The notes below the pieces were generated by a model, which was not told the origin of the DNA, did no database searches, and worked only from the letters and a program-made list of their open reading frames with translations. A DNA stretch of 64,000 nucleotides from Eubacteriaceae bacterium ES3. GTDB lineage: Bacteria > Bacillota > Clostridia > Eubacteriales > Eubacteriaceae. Below, piece by piece: positions 59,738-64,000 of the stretch (within the stretch, counting starts at the first letter, position 1; each line of letters starts with the position of its first letter). The position numbers and the translations under genes are program-made. The stretch covers positions 2,350,680-2,414,679 of the forward strand of contig CP130741.1 of assembly GCA_030586155.1 (NCBI GenBank). Direction: 5' to 3'.

Positions 59738-61828
59738 TCATTTTTCAATAAACGGCCTAGCTGTCGCTCCCGGTGCCGGATCTCCTACTGGCACAACGAC
59801 AATCTTAATCCCCTCAAGGCGATAGCCATAGCCAGCGGTTCCTGAAGATTCACCGTTCTTAGCCCAGTCCAGCCAGCCAATATTTTGGGCATGAACCTGA
59901 TAATAAATATCATAGAGGTCCGCATCTGCACCGGTTAATTCTATTTGAATCCCTTCCAGCCTTAAGGACTGACCAGTCGTTCCCGATAAAGCTCCGTCTG
60001 CTGCCCAGTTCATCCAGCCGTAATTCTCCACATGGGTTTTATAGGAAACACCCAGGTCAGCCCCATTATCATCAACTGTGATATGAATTCCTTCCAGCCT
60101 CAGACTCTTTCCAGTTGTACCGGAAAGGGCTCCATCTGCTACCCAGTCTTGCCAGCCCTCATTTTGAACATGGGTCTGGTAGGTTACCCCAATTTCTAAA
60201 AGATCTTGTTTCACTGTCACCATGCAAGAGGCTGAGAAGCTGCCGACGGTTGCGGTAATGGTTGCCGTACCAGCTGATATAGCCGTCACCTTACCATCAG
60301 TATCAACACTTGCAACCGCCTCGTCAGAGCTGGTCCATGATACAGTCTTATTATCCGTCGTATTGACCGGACTGTAAGCAAGCTCAAGGCCTTTTGAATT
60401 CCCCGCCAATAAAGTCATACTGGTCTGTGAAAGACTGATGCCTGACAGTGGTTTCTCTGAGGTTACTGCCGCTACAGCCTGATCCAATTGAATCCTTCCA
60501 TATCCGAAATAATTATCTTTACCGACCGTTCCAAGATCCAGAGCAGTCTCTTTTAAAACAGTCTCCACATCCGTCGCCGTCATCGTCTCATCAAGCGACA
60601 TTAGAAGGGCCGCGGCACCGGCTACAATAGGAGCAGAAAAAGAAGTCCCAGTGGCCGTTCCATATAAACCATTTCTGGTTGTCGTGTAAACAGAACTTCC
60701 AGGTGCCGAAATATCTACTTTATCATTATACTGTGAAAAACTGGGATGGCCGTCGCTGCTGTCGGTTGCTGCTACAGAAATAACTCCATCAAAGGAAGCC
60801 GGATAAATATAAGAACCAGCGTTGGCTGAAGCTCCTCCATTCCCTGCCGAAGCCACCAGCACCTTACCTTTTGACACAGCGTAGGCAACACTCGACTGAA
60901 TTGTAGGATACGATGTATCGGTTCCAAAGCTCATATTGATGACTGAAACATCTGAGCGATCGGCAGCCGCCATAATCGCCGCCACTATATGGGAAATATA
61001 AAGTGTCTTGTCCCCAACATACTGGCCACCTGTACGGTATGGTGCTATTTTTACATTGGCCGAAACAGCACTCCCTGACACACCTATGCCATTGTTGACA
61101 GATGCAGCTACACAACCACTAACCATCGTTCCGTGACCAGATAGATCTGTAACCGCTGAACTACCTTCTACATAATCATATCCGCTGGTAATCCGTCCCG
61201 CCAGATCTGGATGGCTGGTATTAAGACCAGTATCGATGACAGCTACGACAATTTCGTCAGCGCTGTTAAGATCTTCCCATATTTTATCGGCACCGATTTT
61301 TTCAAACTGCCAGGCCGACCCATCCAGAATATAGGGATCATTGGGTAAGGAGCTGGCCTGAATCACTGCATTTTTTTCGACCGATAACACATTGGGGTTT
61401 TGCGAAAGTAACTCAATTGCCTGTTCAGCTGTTTCTTCATCTTTCAATTCAATGACATCTACCCAATCAGAAACAGATTCACCTGCTACCACCTCACCAG
61501 ATTGCAGGTCCAGAGTTTCAACGGATTCATTGGCATTCTTATAAATAACAACAATCTGATTTTCTATGGATTCATCATACTCAGGCTCCGGTTGCGCTTC
61601 AAGCGTTGTCAGTAAAGACTCTTCGGGCGAATCAATTTGCAAACCAGATTCAGCACTATTTTCTTCACTTATTGAAGCAGTTTCATTCAAATTTGTCTGT
61701 TCTTCACTTATGTCACTGTTTACTGTACTTTGAACGGTGAGCTCTGTTGCAAAACTGTTGACTGGAAACCAGCTGGCCATTATTAGAAAAACCAGTGCAA
61801 CACTCACAATTGATTTCATTTTTTTCAT
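59738..61828 (-). CDS. Secreted subtilisin-like protease with Ig-like and ChW repeats
   Basis: A 696-residue secreted S8 protease. Signal peptide at residues 1-28 (FLIMASWFPVNSFA); a pro-region to about 150; catalytic domain with AVIDTGLNTSHPDLAG (Asp), DLSGHGTMVSGCVA (His) and TGTSFSAPIVAGAAAL (Ser), all intact. A bacterial Ig-like Big_2 domain follows (LSQTSMTLLAG, VSWTSSDEAVASVDTDGKVTAISAGTATITA). Three C-terminal repeats of about 45 residues share YQTHVQN.GW..WVADGALSGTTG..LRLEGI, the clostridial hydrophobic W (ChW) pattern used for surface or polymer binding. It is monocistronic, with terminators on both sides, and has no evident link to purines. Confidence 0.93.
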   Translation of the reverse strand: MKKMKSIVSVALVFLIMASWFPVNSFATELTVQSTVNSDISEEQTNLNETASISEENSAESGLQIDSPEESLLTTLEAQPEPEYDESIENQIVVIYKNANESVETLDLQSGEVVAGESVSDWVDVIELKDEETAEQAIELLSQNPNVLSVEKNAVIQASSLPNDPYILDGSAWQFEKIGADKIWEDLNSADEIVVAVIDTGLNTSHPDLAGRITSGYDYVEGSSAVTDLSGHGTMVSGCVAASVNNGIGVSGSAVSANVKIAPYRTGGQYVGDKTLYISHIVAAIMAAADRSDVSVINMSFGTDTSYPTIQSSVAYAVSKGKVLVASAGNGGASANAGSYIYPASFDGVISVAATDSSDGHPSFSQYNDKVDISAPGSSVYTTTRNGLYGTATGTSFSAPIVAGAAALLMSLDETMTATDVETVLKETALDLGTVGKDNYFGYGRIQLDQAVAAVTSEKPLSGISLSQTSMTLLAGNSKGLELAYSPVNTTDNKTVSWTSSDEAVASVDTDGKVTAISAGTATITATVGSFSASCMVTVKQDLLEIGVTYQTHVQNEGWQDWVADGALSGTTGKSLRLEGIHITVDDNGADLGVSYKTHVENYGWMNWAADGALSGTTGQSLRLEGIQIELTGADADLYDIYYQVHAQNIGWLDWAKNGESSGTAGYGYRLEGIKIVVVPVGDPAPGATARPFIEK

Positions 61829-61931
61829 ATTTTCCTCGTTTTTATATAAGACAGATATTGTTCTAATTATATGCTATTTGAAATCGCCCCTGCAAGCCTT
61901 TTCGTTTTTCCAAAGAATTCCTTAAAGAAAG

Positions 61932-61956
61932 AAAAAAAGCCGATCAAATCGGCTTT
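61932..61956 (-). terminator. Terminator after dnaJ
   Basis: Minus strand AAAGCCGAT-ttg-ATCGGCTTT followed by TTTTC, 8 bases past the dnaJ stop. It ends the chaperone operon here, where prmA follows in many relatives. Confidence 0.9.
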
Positions 61957-61963
61957 TCTTTCC

Positions 61964-63115
61964 TTATTTTGAAAAGCGGTTCCAGAAATGCTTTCCGACC
62001 GGATGCACTTCTTCACCGGTTAATTTGGCAAATTCTTCCAGAACTTTTTTCTGTTCCTTGTTAAGCTTTTTAGGTACTTCTATATTGACCAGAATAAACA
62101 GATCGCCCCGTCCTCGTCCATTAACATTAGGAATTCCTTTGTTTTTCAGACGGAAAACCTTTCCGTTTTGAGTTCCTTCAGGAATCTTTAATTTGATTTT
62201 ACCATCCAGAGTTGGAACTACAAGACTGTCACCCAGAGCTGCCTGAACAAAGGTTAGAGGCAGTTCATAATGAACGTCATCGCCTTCCCGTTTGAAGAGT
62301 TCATCCTCTTCCACCGAGATATAAACGTAAAGATCACCTTTAGGTCCGTTTTTAGGACCGGTGTTTCCTTCTCCACGTAGTGGCAGAACGGATTCATCAT
62401 CCACACCGGCAGGAATCTTAATACTGATGGTACGTTCCTTTAATTCCACGCCTGACCCATTACAATAGGTACATGGTTTTTCGATTATGGTTCCTTCGCC
62501 GCCGCACTTTTCACAGGTATGAACCTGTTGAACGGTACCAAACGGAGTCTGCTGTCTCATGACAACCTGACCGGTGCCGCCGCACTGATCACAGGTTTTA
62601 GACTCTGACCCAGCCTGAGCACCACTGCCGCCGCAATGTTCACAGGATTCCTTGCGTTTGATTTTGATCTTTTTCTCAGTTCCAAAAACGGCTTCCTTAA
62701 AGGTCAGGTTAATACTGATCTTCATATCGCTGCCGCGATTAGACCGTCTTCGTCCCCGAGAGCTTCCGCCAAAGCCACCAAAGCCTCCGCCTCCGCCGCC
62801 AAAAGCACCAAAAATATCACTGAAAATATCTTCAAAACCGCCAAAGCCGCCTCCGCCGCCATAGCCTGCACCGCCGCCAGCCATTCCATCCATGCCGGCA
62901 TGACCATACTGATCATAAACAGACTTCTTTTCTTCATCACTTAAAACTTCGTAGGCTTCATTTGCTTCTTTAAATTTTTCTTCAGCTTCTTTGTCACCTG
63001 GATTTTTATCCGGATGATACTGCATTGCCTTTTTTCGATAGGCTTTTTTTATTTCATCTGCACTGGCCGATTTATCAACGCCCAGCACCTCATAATAATC
63101 ACGTTTCTCGCTCAT
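61964..63115 (-). CDS. dnaJ: Chaperone DnaJ
   Basis: A 383-residue type I Hsp40. J domain at residues 1-70 with the [10 protein letters not shown] motif that stimulates DnaK ATPase; a glycine/phenylalanine-rich linker (about 75-130); four zinc-binding CxxCxGxG repeats ([32 protein letters not shown]); and a C-terminal substrate domain ending HFWNRFSK. All hallmark parts are intact. It lies about 210 bases after dnaK with a terminator between them, so it may be partly independently transcribed. Confidence 0.97.
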   Translation of the reverse strand: MSEKRDYYEVLGVDKSASADEIKKAYRKKAMQYHPDKNPGDKEAEEKFKEANEAYEVLSDEEKKSVYDQYGHAGMDGMAGGGAGYGGGGGFGGFEDIFSDIFGAFGGGGGGFGGFGGSSRGRRRSNRGSDMKISINLTFKEAVFGTEKKIKIKRKESCEHCGGSGAQAGSESKTCDQCGGTGQVVMRQQTPFGTVQQVHTCEKCGGEGTIIEKPCTYCNGSGVELKERTISIKIPAGVDDESVLPLRGEGNTGPKNGPKGDLYVYISVEEDELFKREGDDVHYELPLTFVQAALGDSLVVPTLDGKIKLKIPEGTQNGKVFRLKNKGIPNVNGRGRGDLFILVNIEVPKKLNKEQKKVLEEFAKLTGEEVHPVGKHFWNRFSK

Positions 63116-63278
63116 TGATTCAACTCACCTCTTTTATACTCGTTCTCTGCCAGAGACAACGCTTTATTATACCTTCAATCCTCTGCGATTCGCAAGTATT
63201 TTAAAGCTAATCCTCAATTCAGCAGTCGGTTTCACAAGGTTGACGATGCCTGTATTATGTTTTCTACACCTTCAACGA

Positions 63279-63301
63279 AAATAAAGGCAGCTTTCGCTGC
63301 C
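63279..63301 (-). terminator. Hairpin between dnaK and dnaJ
   Basis: Minus strand GGCAGC-gaaa-GCTGCC then TTTATTTT, a stable tetraloop hairpin 28 bases past the dnaK stop. Read-through to dnaJ is probable in part. Confidence 0.82.
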
Positions 63302-63328
63302 AATTATTTTTTTGTCTTACCCTATTGC

Positions 63329-64000
63329 TTAGTCATTTACTTCTTCGTATTCAGCATCCATGACTTCATCATCGTCATCAGATCCTTCCGCACCCTGAGC
63401 TTCTGCTCCCTGCTGTGCAGCTGCTTCTTCATACATCTTCTGGGCAATTGGATAGAAAGCTTCATTTAGTTCTTCAGTTGCTTTAGTGATTGCTTCAACG
63501 TCATCGCCTTCAGCCGTTGTTTTAAGTTTTTCAATGGCTGCCTGAACTTTTTCCTTTTCATCATCGGAAATTTTATCTTTGGCTTCTTCCAGTGACTGTT
63601 CCATCTGGTAAGCTGTTGAGTCGGCTGTGTTTTTCGCTTCGATCAGTGCTTTTTGTTTTTTATCTTCTTCAGCATGAAGTTCCGCTTCTTTTACAGCTTT
63701 TTCAATTTCTTCTTCATTCATGTTAGTGCTTGATTTAATAACCACATTCTGAGTTGTTCCTGTACCCATATCTTTAGCAGATACATTAACAATCCCATTG
63801 GCATCAATATCGAAGGTTACTTCAATTTGTGGAATACCGCGTCGAGCTGCAGGAATTCCAGTTAACTGGAAGCGACCAAGGGTTTTATTGTCTTTAGACA
63901 TTTCACGTTCACCCTGGAGGACGTGGATATCAACAGCGGTCTGATTGTCAGCTGCAGTTGAGAATACCTGACTTTTCTTGGTCGGAATGGTTGTATTTCT
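63329..64000 (-). CDS. dnaK: Chaperone DnaK, C-terminal part (5' end outside window)
   Basis: The frame is open from the window edge to a stop at 63329, giving the last 223 residues. [66 protein letters not shown] is the Hsp70 substrate-binding domain; the helical lid follows (about 150 residues), ending in an acidic [16 protein letters not shown] tail. The internal methionine at 63901 is not a start. The ATPase domain, and probably grpE and hrcA, lie beyond 64000. Confidence 0.97.
   Translation of the reverse strand, partial: RNTTIPTKKSQVFSTAADNQTAVDIHVLQGEREMSKDNKTLGRFQLTGIPAARRGIPQIEVTFDIDANGIVNVSAKDMGTGTTQNVVIKSSTNMNEEEIEKAVKEAELHAEEDKKQKALIEAKNTADSTAYQMEQSLEEAKDKISDDEKEKVQAAIEKLKTTAEGDDVEAITKATEELNEAFYPIAQKMYEEAAAQQGAEAQGAEGSDDDDEVMDAEYEEVND

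Noticed and set aside
59800-60200. Tandem DNA repeats suggesting a CRISPR or satellite array
   Set aside because: These are the three ChW-type coding repeats of the protease; spacing is about 45 codons and there are no unique spacers.
62650-62950. Proline- and alanine-rich plus-strand frames across dnaJ
   Set aside because: They are the antisense of the glycine/phenylalanine-rich linker of DnaJ, with no ribosome site or homology.

Overview
The window reads as a low-to-moderate GC anaerobic Firmicute. Acetobacterium or a close Eubacteriaceae relative is my best guess, from the acetogen-like mix of a microcompartment shell gene, selenium-dependent molybdenum hydroxylases and Clostridia-type housekeeping order; this is inference, not a database match. 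Nearly all genes lie on the minus strand. I see no transposase, integrase, rRNA or CRISPR array.

Left flank (1-12.8 kb): a partial PdxR-type regulator divergent from pyridoxal kinase; recX; two membrane-anchored genes, one with an amidase-like domain; a MOSC protein; a Pro-(Met/Ile2)-Phe tRNA operon with its own consensus promoter and terminator; a CtpE-like P-type ATPase; then the housekeeping run prmA-rsmE-mtaB-HIT-rpsU-yqeY. In many Clostridia this run directly follows dnaK-dnaJ. Here dnaK (partial) and dnaJ sit at 62-64 kb in the same orientation, so about 49 kb of accessory DNA separates dnaJ from prmA.

Middle-left (13-25 kb): a small plus-strand locus eutS-eutP-(methylthioribose kinase-like); a cysK-Rrf2 operon; a flotillin with a small membrane partner; then a seven-gene operon for the labile-selenium molybdenum cofactor (cysteine desulfurase-like, selD, yedF, DUF3343 carrier, mocA, a MoeA-like protein, yqeC).

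Purine block (25-59.4 kb): an eleven-gene operon hyuA > amidohydrolase > PreA-like reductase > dipeptidase > two-subunit Mo hydroxylase > iron-sulfur flavoprotein > fused Mo hydroxylase > ygeX > ygeY > yqeB; an operon D-aminoacylase > Se-dependent xanthine dehydrogenase > ssnA > ygfK; a lone 8-oxoguanine deaminase-like gene; and a nucleobase/nucleoside ABC importer operon (two permeases, BmpA lipoprotein, ATPase) that also carries two deaminase-type enzymes. The permease pair is present twice, nearly identical. Two paralogous PAS/HTH regulators share a dyad motif with their own promoters, the ridA upstream region and both permease promoters. Together this looks like the selenium-linked anaerobic purine/urate degradation system (YgeX/YgeY/YgfK/SsnA/HyuA/XDH type): import, deamination, Mo-dependent hydroxylation toward urate, reductive dearomatisation, ring opening, and cleavage of 2,3-diaminopropionate to pyruvate and ammonia with RidA clearing 2-aminoacrylate.

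Most unusual points: none of the three Mo hydroxylases has an FAD subunit, YgfK lacks its NAD(P)H module and the PreA-like protein lacks a PreT partner, which together suggest electrons are passed internally through ferredoxin or the iron-sulfur flavoprotein. Three promoters in the purine block are followed at once by an intrinsic-terminator hairpin inside the leader, suggesting transcription attenuation. A YgeW-type carbamoyltransferase and a carbamate kinase are not in this window.

Right flank (59.7-64 kb): a secreted subtilisin-like protease with three ChW-type repeats, then dnaJ and dnaK.
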